A stretch of DNA of 26,417 nt from Chitinophagaceae bacterium (GTDB lineage: Bacteria > Bacteroidota > Bacteroidia > Chitinophagales > Chitinophagaceae), in the NCBI GenBank assembly GCA_947463105.1, contig CANHSD010000006.1:1-26417 (forward strand), given 5' to 3'. The notes under the pieces were generated by a model. The model ran no database searches. It was given only the letters and a program-made list of their open reading frames with translations, and was not told the DNA's origin. Below are positions 6,800 to 14,262 of this stretch, in pieces. The first letter of the stretch is position 1; each line of letters begins with the position of its first letter. The position numbers were made by a program, and so were the translations under genes.

Positions 6800-8485
6800 A
6801 TGATATCACCTGCCATACACCAACGATCAACCCAACAACTTCGTTGGGGTTTTTACGCTACCTGGTTTCTGGTTTCCCTCGTGCAGGCTGCCGGAACGGA
6901 GTTGTTTGATGATGAGGCCTATTATTGGGTTTATTCCAGGTTCCTTGACTGGGGCTATTTTGACCATCCTCCCATGATTGCTGTGCTGATCAAAGTAGGA
7001 ACAGCCATCTTGCCGGGAGAATTGGGATTGCGGTTCTTCATTGTCTTGATGGGAACTGCAACAATTGCCCTGATTGAATACCTGGCCCAGCCCAAAGACA
7101 TCAGGCTTTTCTTTGCCATTGTACTCAACATGGCAGTGCTGCAAATAGGCGGCATCATTGCGGTTCCAGACATTCCCTTGTTGTTTTTTACTGCTTTGTT
7201 TTTCATTGTTTACAAAGCATTTGAACAAAAAAATACCCTCATCAGTGCATTAACACTTGCCATTGTTATCGCCTTACTCCTTTACAGCAAGTACCATGGC
7301 ATCCTGATTATTTTCTTTACCATACTTTCCAATCCATCCATCCTGACAAGATGGAAAACCTTGTTGGTCATCCTGCTTTCTGTTGGGCTTTTCATGCCCC
7401 ATGTCATCTGGCAAGTGCTGCACGGTCTGCCCTCCGTGAATTACCATCTTTTTGAAAGGCTTTCACCGCCTTACAAGCCATCATTCACCGCAGACTATTT
7501 GCTGGGGCAACTGCTGTTGACCGGGCCATTGGTGGGATGGCTGATCATTTGGGCAGCCCTGAAAAACAGGTACACCAATGCAACTGAAAAGGCCATGTAT
7601 TGGTCGCTGATTGGCACTTATATTTTGTTTTTTCTTTCTTCTTTCAGGAGCCGAACCGAGGCCAATTGGACCATCCTGCTGATGGCGCCACTGATTGTAT
7701 TGTCTTATCAGTACCTCAGCCAAAACAAGAACAAGGCCCGGTGGATCTATCGGTTGCTGCCTTATTCCATCGCCTTGGTCTTGTTTGTTCGCATATACAT
7801 GATCTTAGACATCCAGGCACTTAAATTCATGCCCAAAGACGAGTTTCACCAGAACAAGGCATGGGCTGCCGCCATCAAGAAAAAAGCCAATGGCTTGCCC
7901 GTGGTCTTCACCAACTCTTATCAGCGTGCTTCCAAATATTGGTTCTACGCAGGAGATACTTCCTTCTCTCTCAACACGCATCGTTACCGCAGGAGCAATT
8001 ACAATTTCTGGCCCATGGAAGAACAGCTTCAGGGACGGAGGTTAATGGTATTCGGATCGATGGGCGCCGCCGCCATGAAGGATTCTGTTCTAACCCCCAG
8101 AATGAATCTGGCTGCAGAAACTACAGATGATTTTGTTTCTTTTGGAGCTGTTCAATTAGACGGAGGAGATTTGTACAGGGATGACAAGGGATTTGTCGAT
8201 GTGGCGCTGAAACCTGGCTATGGCAACAGGCAAATCATGGAAAGGACTATGGCGAAACATCCTGAGATCATCCTGATCATTTACCGCTCTGGAAAACAAG
8301 ATCCGATTCTCTTGCATACAGGTCGAACGATTGGGCATGACAGCGAATACGGACTCAATTTCCAGCTAAAACTACCGCCATTGGCAGAAAAGAAATATAC
8401 CATACGGTGGGGACTGATAGGGAGTTTCTCAGAACCGACCATCAACAGCAGGACCTACAGCCTCATCCATTCCATCAGCGAATGA
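6800..8485 (+). CDS. GT39-type membrane glycosyltransferase (ArnT/PMT-like)
   Basis: A 561-residue protein from the ATG at 6800; an in-frame GTG at 6788 is an alternative. A first helix (about 18-32) is followed by FDDEAYYWVYSRFLDWGYFDHPP, where the acidic DDE (37-39) and the HPP segment are the catalytic-loop signature of polyprenyl-phosphate-dependent transferases of the PMT_2 type. About ten more hydrophobic segments follow, up to roughly residue 340. A hydrophilic C-terminal domain of about 200 residues probably lies in the periplasm. It would transfer a sugar from a lipid-linked donor to a lipid or protein acceptor there. It begins 50 bases after the kinase gene. Its last 11 bases overlap the convergent mtgA gene. 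Acceptor and sugar are unknown. Confidence 0.83.
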   Translation: MISPAIHQRSTQQLRWGFYATWFLVSLVQAAGTELFDDEAYYWVYSRFLDWGYFDHPPMIAVLIKVGTAILPGELGLRFFIVLMGTATIALIEYLAQPKDIRLFFAIVLNMAVLQIGGIIAVPDIPLLFFTALFFIVYKAFEQKNTLISALTLAIVIALLLYSKYHGILIIFFTILSNPSILTRWKTLLVILLSVGLFMPHVIWQVLHGLPSVNYHLFERLSPPYKPSFTADYLLGQLLLTGPLVGWLIIWAALKNRYTNATEKAMYWSLIGTYILFFLSSFRSRTEANWTILLMAPLIVLSYQYLSQNKNKARWIYRLLPYSIALVLFVRIYMILDIQALKFMPKDEFHQNKAWAAAIKKKANGLPVVFTNSYQRASKYWFYAGDTSFSLNTHRYRRSNYNFWPMEEQLQGRRLMVFGSMGAAAMKDSVLTPRMNLAAETTDDFVSFGAVQLDGGDLYRDDKGFVDVALKPGYGNRQIMERTMAKHPEIILIIYRSGKQDPILLHTGRTIGHDSEYGLNFQLKLPPLAEKKYTIRWGLIGSFSEPTINSRTYSLIHSISE

Positions 8486-9149
8486 TTTTCAGGATATCCG
8501 GATCTCCATCAAGGTTGTTCATTTGGCGCAATACCCAGGGGTATTTCCTTGAAACATAGGTGGATACTGGCTTTACTGTATACCTCACCGGGTTGGGTAG
8601 GGATGCGGCAATCATGGCTGCTTCTGTTCTTGTAAGCCTGGAGGCAGGCTTCTTGAAATATTTTTTTGCTGCTGCTTCAATGCCAAAAATACCCATGCCC
8701 ATTTCAGCTTCATTCAGGTATACTTCCAGCATTCTTTGCTTGCTCCATACCAGCTCAATCATGAACGTGAAATAGACCTCCAGTCCTTTTCTGAACCAGC
8801 TGCGCCCCTGCCATAGAAATACATTTTTAGCTACCTGCTGGCTGATGGTAGAGGCACCTCTGATCTTTTTTCCTTTTTTTTTCTTATTGAAAGCCATGGC
8901 CCTCTCAATGCCCTTGATGTCAAACCCATTGTGGTCAGGAAACAGCTGGTCTTCTGAGGCAATCACAGCCAGTTTTGCAGCTGTGGACATTTCATCCAAA
9001 GACAAATGCGTTCTTTTGAAACCATTGCCCTCAATGATGCTGGTAATCTGTGTAACTGTGATGGGAGGATCTACAAATCTTATCAACACAATATAGGCAA
9101 GATGAGAGATGAGTAGAAAGAAAAATACCTTTTTGATGATGCGCAGCAC
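8475..9149 (-). CDS. mtgA: Monofunctional biosynthetic peptidoglycan transglycosylase
   Basis: A 224-residue GT51 enzyme with one N-terminal membrane anchor (about 5-24) and a periplasmic catalytic domain. Motif 1 is ASEDQLFPDHNGFD, with Glu66 as the expected catalytic acid. Motif 2 is GASTISQQVAKNVFLW (98-113). Motif 3 is around KQRMLEVYLNEAEMG (137-151). Then comes the AAKKYF and ARSLPN-equivalent AASLPNP region. There is no transpeptidase domain and the length is normal for MtgA. It polymerises lipid II into glycan strands. It follows the small exported protein at 9156 by only six bases and overlaps the end of the convergent GT39 gene by 11 bases. Assignment is firm. Confidence 0.94.
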   Translation of the reverse strand: MLRIIKKVFFFLLISHLAYIVLIRFVDPPITVTQITSIIEGNGFKRTHLSLDEMSTAAKLAVIASEDQLFPDHNGFDIKGIERAMAFNKKKKGKKIRGASTISQQVAKNVFLWQGRSWFRKGLEVYFTFMIELVWSKQRMLEVYLNEAEMGMGIFGIEAAAKKYFKKPASRLTRTEAAMIAASLPNPVRYTVKPVSTYVSRKYPWVLRQMNNLDGDPDILKIIR

Positions 9150-9155
9150 GGGATA

Positions 9156-9713
9156 TTATTTGGTGACAGGAATGTATTGAAGATAATATTTGTTGCCCAG
9201 GGTTATTGTTTTTTTGTGGATGCGTCCAAGCGCAAATCCTGTCAGTGCAACAGCACCTGATATCGCCATGGTAGAGGGGATGATGGGTTGTTTCAGGTAG
9301 AGGGCATTGACACTGTGAAGGATGGCATAGGCGGAACCTCCCATCATAAAAATCAATCCATTTTTGATGAAACTGAATTTTTCGCGGGGCTTGAAAATCT
9401 CCCTTACTTCCTTGATATGGTACCTCGAAAGACCCACAGAAACCGTGTCCCAGAAAGAGGTGCCCCAGATGGTATAGGCGGCCCTTTCATCATAAATATT
9501 GATGTAGAGGCTGTCCTTTTGGATTTTTCGGATCATTCCCTGCACCTCAGTACCAGCAATGGTTACAAAATGAATTTGGGAGCCGGAAAGATAGGTCTTC
9601 AGTGTTCTTTCTGGCCCTTTTTTCAGCACCACCATGTCTGATCCCTGGGCCAGGAGCTGGCCGCAAGGAAAGAAGAGGAGAAACAGGAAAATGCTTTGTT
9701 TGAGTAATTTCAT
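9156..9713 (-). CDS. Hypothetical exported membrane protein between lysE-like and mtgA genes
   Basis: A 185-residue protein that I do not recognise as a named family. It has a clear signal peptide (about 1-23, ending LLAQG). A beta-rich middle follows, including TLKTYLSGSQIHFVTIAGTEVQGMI-like strands and SLYINIYDERAAYTIWG. Two weakly hydrophobic stretches lie near 118-136 and 146-162. Basic residues near the end (GRIHKKT) precede the final YLQYIPVTK. It starts one base after the stop of the LysE-family gene and ends six bases before mtgA, so the three are almost surely one transcript. Context suggests an envelope role, but that is inference. The signal peptide makes a periplasmic or outer-envelope location likely. 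Confidence 0.65.
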   Translation of the reverse strand: MKLLKQSIFLFLLFFPCGQLLAQGSDMVVLKKGPERTLKTYLSGSQIHFVTIAGTEVQGMIRKIQKDSLYINIYDERAAYTIWGTSFWDTVSVGLSRYHIKEVREIFKPREKFSFIKNGLIFMMGGSAYAILHSVNALYLKQPIIPSTMAISGAVALTGFALGRIHKKTITLGNKYYLQYIPVTK

Positions 9714-9714
9714 T

Positions 9715-10347
9715 TCATTTGTTTAAAAACCGAATGCCATAAACGATGCCCAGTCCAAAAATGATCAGGATTGTTCCTGATATTTTATTGATGATATTGA
9801 TGTTATGGGGTGTAAGACTATGGCGAACCTTTGCCGCCAGCATCACCTTCAATATATCTGCAACTACATTCACCAACAAGCAGGTGCCAAAAAGAATAAT
9901 CCTTTCAAATGGGGTATGGGTCACGGCAAAAGCTGTTGCGTTGATCAGCCAAAACAACATTACGCTGGGGTTCAGCGTATTGATGATAAATCCAGATATG
10001 AATGTTTTGGTAATTGCTTTTTTCCCAAACTCAACCAATGGCAGATTTTTATCCTCTCCGAAATTGACTTTCTTAAAAAATACATAGTAAATGCCCAGTG
10101 ATACCACAAACACTGCACCAACATAGCCAATCGTATTTTTAAATGCCAGGGCTTCCATCACCAGTGAAGAAAACATGTTGCTGATGATCACCAGCAGAAG
10201 ATCACTCAACCATACACCTGCTACAAAACTGAACCCTCCCTTGTGCCCATTGTTGATGCTCTGTTTCAGGATGGTGAAAATCACCGGCCCCACTGAAACA
10301 GCCAGGATAAGCCCCAGTCCAATTCCTTTAACGATTGATTCGAGCAT
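9715..10347 (-). CDS. LysE/RhtB-family amino-acid exporter
   Basis: A 210-residue membrane protein from the ATG at 10347; a TTG four codons upstream (10359) is possible but less likely. The N-terminal helix and loop GIGLGLILAVSVGPVIFTILKQSI carry the family pattern, with the GP turn and following FTILKQ helix. About six hydrophobic segments follow, including a helix with LNPSVMLFWL that matches the NPK/NP motif of the family. LysE proteins export lysine, arginine, threonine or related compounds; the substrate here cannot be read from sequence. It is the first gene of a probable three-gene minus-strand transcript with the exported hypothetical protein and mtgA. It lies 85 bases downstream of the GH3 gene. 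Confidence 0.82.
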   Translation of the reverse strand: MLESIVKGIGLGLILAVSVGPVIFTILKQSINNGHKGGFSFVAGVWLSDLLLVIISNMFSSLVMEALAFKNTIGYVGAVFVVSLGIYYVFFKKVNFGEDKNLPLVEFGKKAITKTFISGFIINTLNPSVMLFWLINATAFAVTHTPFERIILFGTCLLVNVVADILKVMLAAKVRHSLTPHNINIINKISGTILIIFGLGIVYGIRFLNK

Positions 10348-10432
10348 GGTGAAAATCAATATGATTTTTATGGGTTCAAAACAATGAAATTACTGAACAA
10401 AGGGCAGAGAATTTTCTTTGTTTGGGAAGGAA

Positions 10433-11953
10433 CTATCTTTTGGTCAGGAACTCCTTCCATTCCTCCAGTGCATTTCCCTTCAATACCCTTGGGAATTTGT
10501 GCTGACCACCCATCTTGCCTTTGCTTTCCATGAACGCTATGAATACGTTTTCTGGTAATATTTCCACAACAACATCCTTGAGGGCACTTTTTCTTTCAAC
10601 GGCATAATCATCATTCAACTCTTTCAGGGTTTCATCAACGATGTTCCTCAAATCAGTCAAATCAACAGCATCATCTGTGCCAATATACCAGTGGTGTCCA
10701 AAAAAGCCGTTCATGGGTACCCCTGCCACGGTAAATTCTGTGATGGAGGCATTCAGTTTTTCACTGGCCACCTGAACAGCGCGGTTCATGTTGTCTACAC
10801 TGAGGTGTTCACCCACGAGGCTGAGAAAATGTTTTGTTCTTCCAGTGATGATGATTTCAGATCTTTCTTTGTTCACAAACCGGATGGTGTCTCCAATCAG
10901 GTATCTCCAGGCACCTGCCGCAGTGCTGATCAGGATGGCATAGTCGATGTTTTCCTCAACATCCTCGATGAGGATGGTCTTGGAGGCATCGGTGATATTG
11001 CCGTCAGTGTCAAAATGCGCCTCATCAAAAGGAATGAATTCAAAAAAGATGTGTTCATTCAATACCAGTTTCATGCCATCCGGATCCTGTCGGTCTTGAT
11101 AAGCGATGAATCCTTCTGAAGCCAGATAGGTTTCAATGTAAGAAATTGGTTTCCCCAGCAACCGTTCAAACCCTTTTTTATAGGGTTCGAAAGCCACTCC
11201 ACCATGACAAAACAAGGTGAGGTTTGGCCATATTTCATGGATGTTATTTAATTTGTACCGTTCGATGATCATTTCCATGCACATCTGTATCCATGCAGGA
11301 ACCCCAACAACAAATCCGATATCCCAATTGGGAGCTTCTTCCACAATGGCCTCCAATTTGCTGTTCCAGTCTCTTGTTTTGGCTATTTTTTTTCCTGGGC
11401 GGTAAAAGGGAGAAAACCAGAAAGGTGCTTTTTTGGCGGTAATACCACTTAGGTCTCCTGCAAAATAACCCGGTCCCTTTTGAAGGTCTGTGCTTCCACC
11501 CAGCATCAGGTATCCCTTTCCTACAGATTTCCAGGATATATTATCGTAATTTCTCAAAGAGAGGAGCTGCTTGATCATGGTAATCTTGTTGCCCTTCATT
11601 AGCTCCTTTGTGATGGGAATGTATTTGCTGGCAGCCTCTGAGGTACCCGAACTCAGTGCAAAATATTTTATCTTCCCTGGCCAGCATACGTCTGGAATGC
11701 CCTTCAGGGTTTGGTTCCACCATTCACTGTATAGCGTGCTGTAGTCAAAAGCAGGAACGATCTTTCGAAAATCATCATGGGGCATTTTGCTTTTGAGGAT
11801 TTCATCGAAATGGTAGTGTTGGCCGAATTGTGTTTCCCTGGCTTTTTTTAAAAGAAATTTCAGCACCCGTTTTTGTTGTCTTTCGGGTGAGTTGGTAGGA
11901 AGCCTTAGGGCGTTAGCAATCGATTTAGGCAGTCTTATGTCTATTAATGCCAT
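10433..11953 (-). CDS. GH3-family acyl-adenylating enzyme
   Basis: A 506-residue soluble protein from ATG 11953 (MALIDIRLP); an in-frame ATG at 11971 would add six residues. It belongs to the GH3 family, named from plant auxin-responsive genes that conjugate acyl acids to amino acids through an acyl-adenylate. Three ATP-binding motifs are visible: SSGTSE (101-106), a YLASEGF motif, and WRYLIGDTIRFV, followed by the hinge region EIIITGRTKHFLSLVGEHLS. The length is slightly shorter than plant enzymes (about 600). Its substrate in Bacteroidota is not established to my knowledge. It is divergent from the gene at 12022, and the shared gap of about 70 bases is rich in A/T runs. Family call firm; reaction details inferred. 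Confidence 0.87.
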   Translation of the reverse strand: MALIDIRLPKSIANALRLPTNSPERQQKRVLKFLLKKARETQFGQHYHFDEILKSKMPHDDFRKIVPAFDYSTLYSEWWNQTLKGIPDVCWPGKIKYFALSSGTSEAASKYIPITKELMKGNKITMIKQLLSLRNYDNISWKSVGKGYLMLGGSTDLQKGPGYFAGDLSGITAKKAPFWFSPFYRPGKKIAKTRDWNSKLEAIVEEAPNWDIGFVVGVPAWIQMCMEMIIERYKLNNIHEIWPNLTLFCHGGVAFEPYKKGFERLLGKPISYIETYLASEGFIAYQDRQDPDGMKLVLNEHIFFEFIPFDEAHFDTDGNITDASKTILIEDVEENIDYAILISTAAGAWRYLIGDTIRFVNKERSEIIITGRTKHFLSLVGEHLSVDNMNRAVQVASEKLNASITEFTVAGVPMNGFFGHHWYIGTDDAVDLTDLRNIVDETLKELNDDYAVERKSALKDVVVEILPENVFIAFMESKGKMGGQHKFPRVLKGNALEEWKEFLTKR

Positions 11954-12021
11954 TGGGTGCAAGTTAAGCATTTGTTTTTTTTGGCTATTCTTTTGTATTT
12001 TTAGAGAACTAAATACAGTTT

Positions 12022-12588
12022 ATGAACAGACGTGACGCGCTAGAAAGGGTAGCCCTCATCCTGGGTGGAACAGTCATCGGTGGAGCCGCTTTTTTGCAGG
12101 GGTGCAAAACACCTTCGGAAAAAGCAGCAGGTTTCTCTTTGTCTCAAGACCAGATTACTTTTCTGGATGAAGTAGCGGAGACCATCATTCCCGCAACCAG
12201 CACGCCTGGGGCCAAAGCGGCATTGGTAGGAGCTTTCATGAACACCATGGTGACGGATTGTTACAAGGAAAAAGACCAGAAAATTTTTACTGCAGGCATC
12301 ACTGAGATTGATAATTCAGCAAACCATATGTTTGGCAAAGGCTTTATGAACATCACCCCAGTGCAAAGGACATCTTTGCTTAACCAGGTGAACAAGGAAC
12401 TGAAGGCATACAACGATATCAAAAAAGAAGATGATCCCAATCATTATTTCGGCATGATGAAACAGCTTACCTTGCTCGGGTACTTCAGTTCAGAAATAGG
12501 CGCTACACAGGCACTCCGTTATGTTGCCATCCCTGGTAAATATGAAGGCTGTGTGCCCTACAAGAAAGGTGACAAGGCCTGGGCATAA
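12022..12588 (+). CDS. Gluconate 2-dehydrogenase subunit 3-like lipoprotein without its catalytic partner nearby
   Basis: A 188-residue protein of the Gluconate_2-dh3 family. The N-terminus MNRRDALERVALILGG looks like a Tat signal, with Arg3-Arg4. It is followed by a lipobox LQGC with Cys28, suggesting an exported lipoprotein. The mature part has FLDEVAETIIPAT and a PGAKAA segment, typical of this small subunit, and ends in a Tyr/Cys-rich region (GKYEGCVPYKKGDKAW). In most genomes it sits next to a GMC-type flavoprotein dehydrogenase whose maturation or export it assists. Here the next genes encode a DUF4440-like protein and a prohibitin, so the large subunit must be elsewhere or absent. Family good, partner unknown. 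Confidence 0.85.
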   Translation: MNRRDALERVALILGGTVIGGAAFLQGCKTPSEKAAGFSLSQDQITFLDEVAETIIPATSTPGAKAALVGAFMNTMVTDCYKEKDQKIFTAGITEIDNSANHMFGKGFMNITPVQRTSLLNQVNKELKAYNDIKKEDDPNHYFGMMKQLTLLGYFSSEIGATQALRYVAIPGKYEGCVPYKKGDKAWA

Positions 12589-12600
12589 AACAATTGTTGG

Positions 12601-13017
12601 ATGAAGTTTTTTCTGGTTCTTTTGTTTGTACCTATACTTGCGTTCTCTCAGTCAAAAGATGAGAAAGCAATTTTGTCCGTTCTAAGCAACCAAACAGCTG
12701 CATGGAATCAGGGCGATTTTGATCAGTTCATGGTGGGCTATTTGCATACGGATTCTCTCATGTTCATTGGGAAATCAGGCATCACATATGGATATGCGGC
12801 AACCCTTAACAATTACAAGAGAAGTTATTCTGGTGCCGATAAAATGGGGAAGCTCAGTTTTGAGATCCTTCATCTAAAGAAATTGGGCAGAAAACATTAC
12901 CTGGTAGTGGGCAAATGGTCGCTCAAGCGGACTGCCGGTGATGTAGGCGGGTATTATACACTTACCTTTGAGAAACAAAGCAATGGCTGGGTCATTATTG
13001 CAGACCATAGCAGTTAA
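12601..13017 (+). CDS. Secreted NTF2-like protein (DUF4440/SnoaL-type)
   Basis: A 138-residue protein with a signal peptide of about 17 residues (MKFFLVLLFVPILAFSQ). The mature part has the cone-shaped NTF2-like pattern: an N-terminal helix DEKAILSVLSNQTAAWNQGDFDQFM, then strands with DSLMFIGKSG, a YKRSY turn, and a final GGYYTLTFEKQSNGWVIIADHSS. Such proteins bind small ligands or act as small enzymes; no active-site pair can be named here. It lies 12 bases after the gluconate-dehydrogenase-like gene, consistent with cotranscription. Family call is by pattern; function is unknown. Confidence 0.75.
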   Translation: MKFFLVLLFVPILAFSQSKDEKAILSVLSNQTAAWNQGDFDQFMVGYLHTDSLMFIGKSGITYGYAATLNNYKRSYSGADKMGKLSFEILHLKKLGRKHYLVVGKWSLKRTAGDVGGYYTLTFEKQSNGWVIIADHSS

Positions 13018-13062
13018 AAGCAACTTTTTCTTCTTTTTTGCGTCTACTTTAAAATCATTTTT

Positions 13063-13968
13063 ATGTTTCTCATTATTCTCGGCATTGTACTTTTTATTAT
13101 TGGCACTTCTGCCATGCGTTCAGAAACCAAAATCACGCCATTTGCCGGCCGAATCAAAGGATTGGGCATTGTTGTGGTGTTGCTTGGTGCACTCAGCGCC
13201 AGCGTTCGTCAGGTGGATGCAGGATTTGTTGGCGTAAAGTCACTTTTTGGAAAGGTGCAAAAGGAAACCATGGGAAGTGGCCTGAGTGTCATCAATCCAA
13301 TGATGGATGTCACCAACATTGATACCCGTACCCAGAATTATACCATGAGTGGCATCCATGATGAAGGTAGCAAGGCAGGCGATGATGCAATAAAAGTTTT
13401 GACAGCAGATGGACTGGAAGTAACCATTGACCTTTCTGTGCTTTACCGTGTTAATCCAACCGAGGCGCCAAAATTGTTGAGTGAGATTGGTGTCAATTTT
13501 GAAGATAAAATCGTTCGTCCCATCACCAGGACAAGGATCAGGGATAATTCAGTTTACTACGATGCTGTGGCGCTTTATTCAACGAAGCGTGACGAGTTCC
13601 AATCGAGAATATTCAAAACCATTGAAGTTGATTTTAAACAACGTGGCTTGATCCTTGAGAACCTTTTGGTGAGAAATATAACCCTCCCTGCTTCAGTAAA
13701 ATCTACCATTGAGCAAAAAATCAATGCAGAACAGGAGGCCCAAAAAATGCAGTTTGTCCTTCAAAAAGAAAAACAGGAAGCAGAACGCAAAAGGGTTGAG
13801 GCACAGGGTATCTCTGATTATCAGCGCATCATCAGCGAGAGCCTTAGTGACAGGCAGCTCCAGTACGAGCAGATTCAGGCCATGAAAGAACTGGCAAAAT
13901 CAGCCAATTCAAAAATTATTGTCATGCCTTCCAAAGGAGGCACACCGCTGATCCTCGACGCAAAATAG
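13063..13968 (+). CDS. Prohibitin-family SPFH/Band 7 protein
   Basis: A 301-residue protein. Hydrophobic segments at about 1-17 and 29-45 anchor it, followed by an SPFH domain from about residue 48 (VDAGFVGVKSLFGKVQKETMGSGL, then DGLEVTIDLSVLYRVNP and VRPITRTRIRDNSVYYDAVALYS). A long charged helix, about 220-270, has the coiled-coil pattern KEKQEAERKRVEAQGISDYQRI typical of oligomer-forming prohibitins. It ends in IIVMPSKGGTPLIL. Such proteins assemble large rings at the membrane and modulate proteases or membrane microdomains. It is followed at once by a strong terminator-like hairpin. Assignment to prohibitin family is firm; the partner protease is not in the window. Confidence 0.9.
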   Translation: MFLIILGIVLFIIGTSAMRSETKITPFAGRIKGLGIVVVLLGALSASVRQVDAGFVGVKSLFGKVQKETMGSGLSVINPMMDVTNIDTRTQNYTMSGIHDEGSKAGDDAIKVLTADGLEVTIDLSVLYRVNPTEAPKLLSEIGVNFEDKIVRPITRTRIRDNSVYYDAVALYSTKRDEFQSRIFKTIEVDFKQRGLILENLLVRNITLPASVKSTIEQKINAEQEAQKMQFVLQKEKQEAERKRVEAQGISDYQRIISESLSDRQLQYEQIQAMKELAKSANSKIIVMPSKGGTPLILDAK

Positions 13969-13985
13969 TGCGTCAATAATGTATT

Positions 13986-14030
13986 GCCGGAATGGGAAGG
14001 ATCAGTCCTGAACCAATTCCGGCTTTTTTT
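13986..14030 (+). terminator. Rho-independent terminator after the prohibitin gene
   Basis: An eight-base perfect stem GCCGGAAT (13986-13993) pairs with ATTCCGGC (14016-14023), with a smaller inner stem AGGA/TCCT in the loop. A run of seven T follows directly (14024-14030). It sits 17 bases after the prohibitin stop and just before the small membrane protein gene at 14042. Classic structure; some read-through into 14042 is possible. Confidence 0.8.
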
Positions 14031-14041
14031 GTTTTGAGAAC

Positions 14042-14260
14042 ATGGATCCTGTAGTAAGCGCTTTCATGCAACGCATTGTTTGGTCTTTGACATCTGCCCT
14101 CGTTTGGCTGATGATCAATGCTGTAGCAGGATTGAAATTTGAACTGGCTTTTTTTGATGGAAAGCATCCAATAGGGAACGTTCTATTTTATTGCTGGTTT
14201 GTTGGCAGTATTTTCCTTCTCTTCAGGTTGTTCAAACGGTGGTGGAAAGAACACCTCTAG
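14042..14260 (+). CDS. Small two-helix membrane protein
   Basis: A 72-residue protein with two membrane helices, about 10-30 (FMQRIVWSLTSALVWLMINAV) and 46-63 (NVLFYCWFVGSIFLLFRL). A short loop FFDGKHPIG joins them and the tail KRWWKEHL is basic and aromatic, suggesting that it lies in the cytoplasm. I do not recognise a named family, although the composition and helix pattern look like a genuine protein rather than a chance frame. It begins 12 bases after the T-run of the terminator that ends the prohibitin transcript, so it needs read-through or its own promoter. It ends two bases before the convergent M1 peptidase. Function unknown. Confidence 0.6.
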   Translation: MDPVVSAFMQRIVWSLTSALVWLMINAVAGLKFELAFFDGKHPIGNVLFYCWFVGSIFLLFRLFKRWWKEHL

Positions 14261-14262
14261 CA

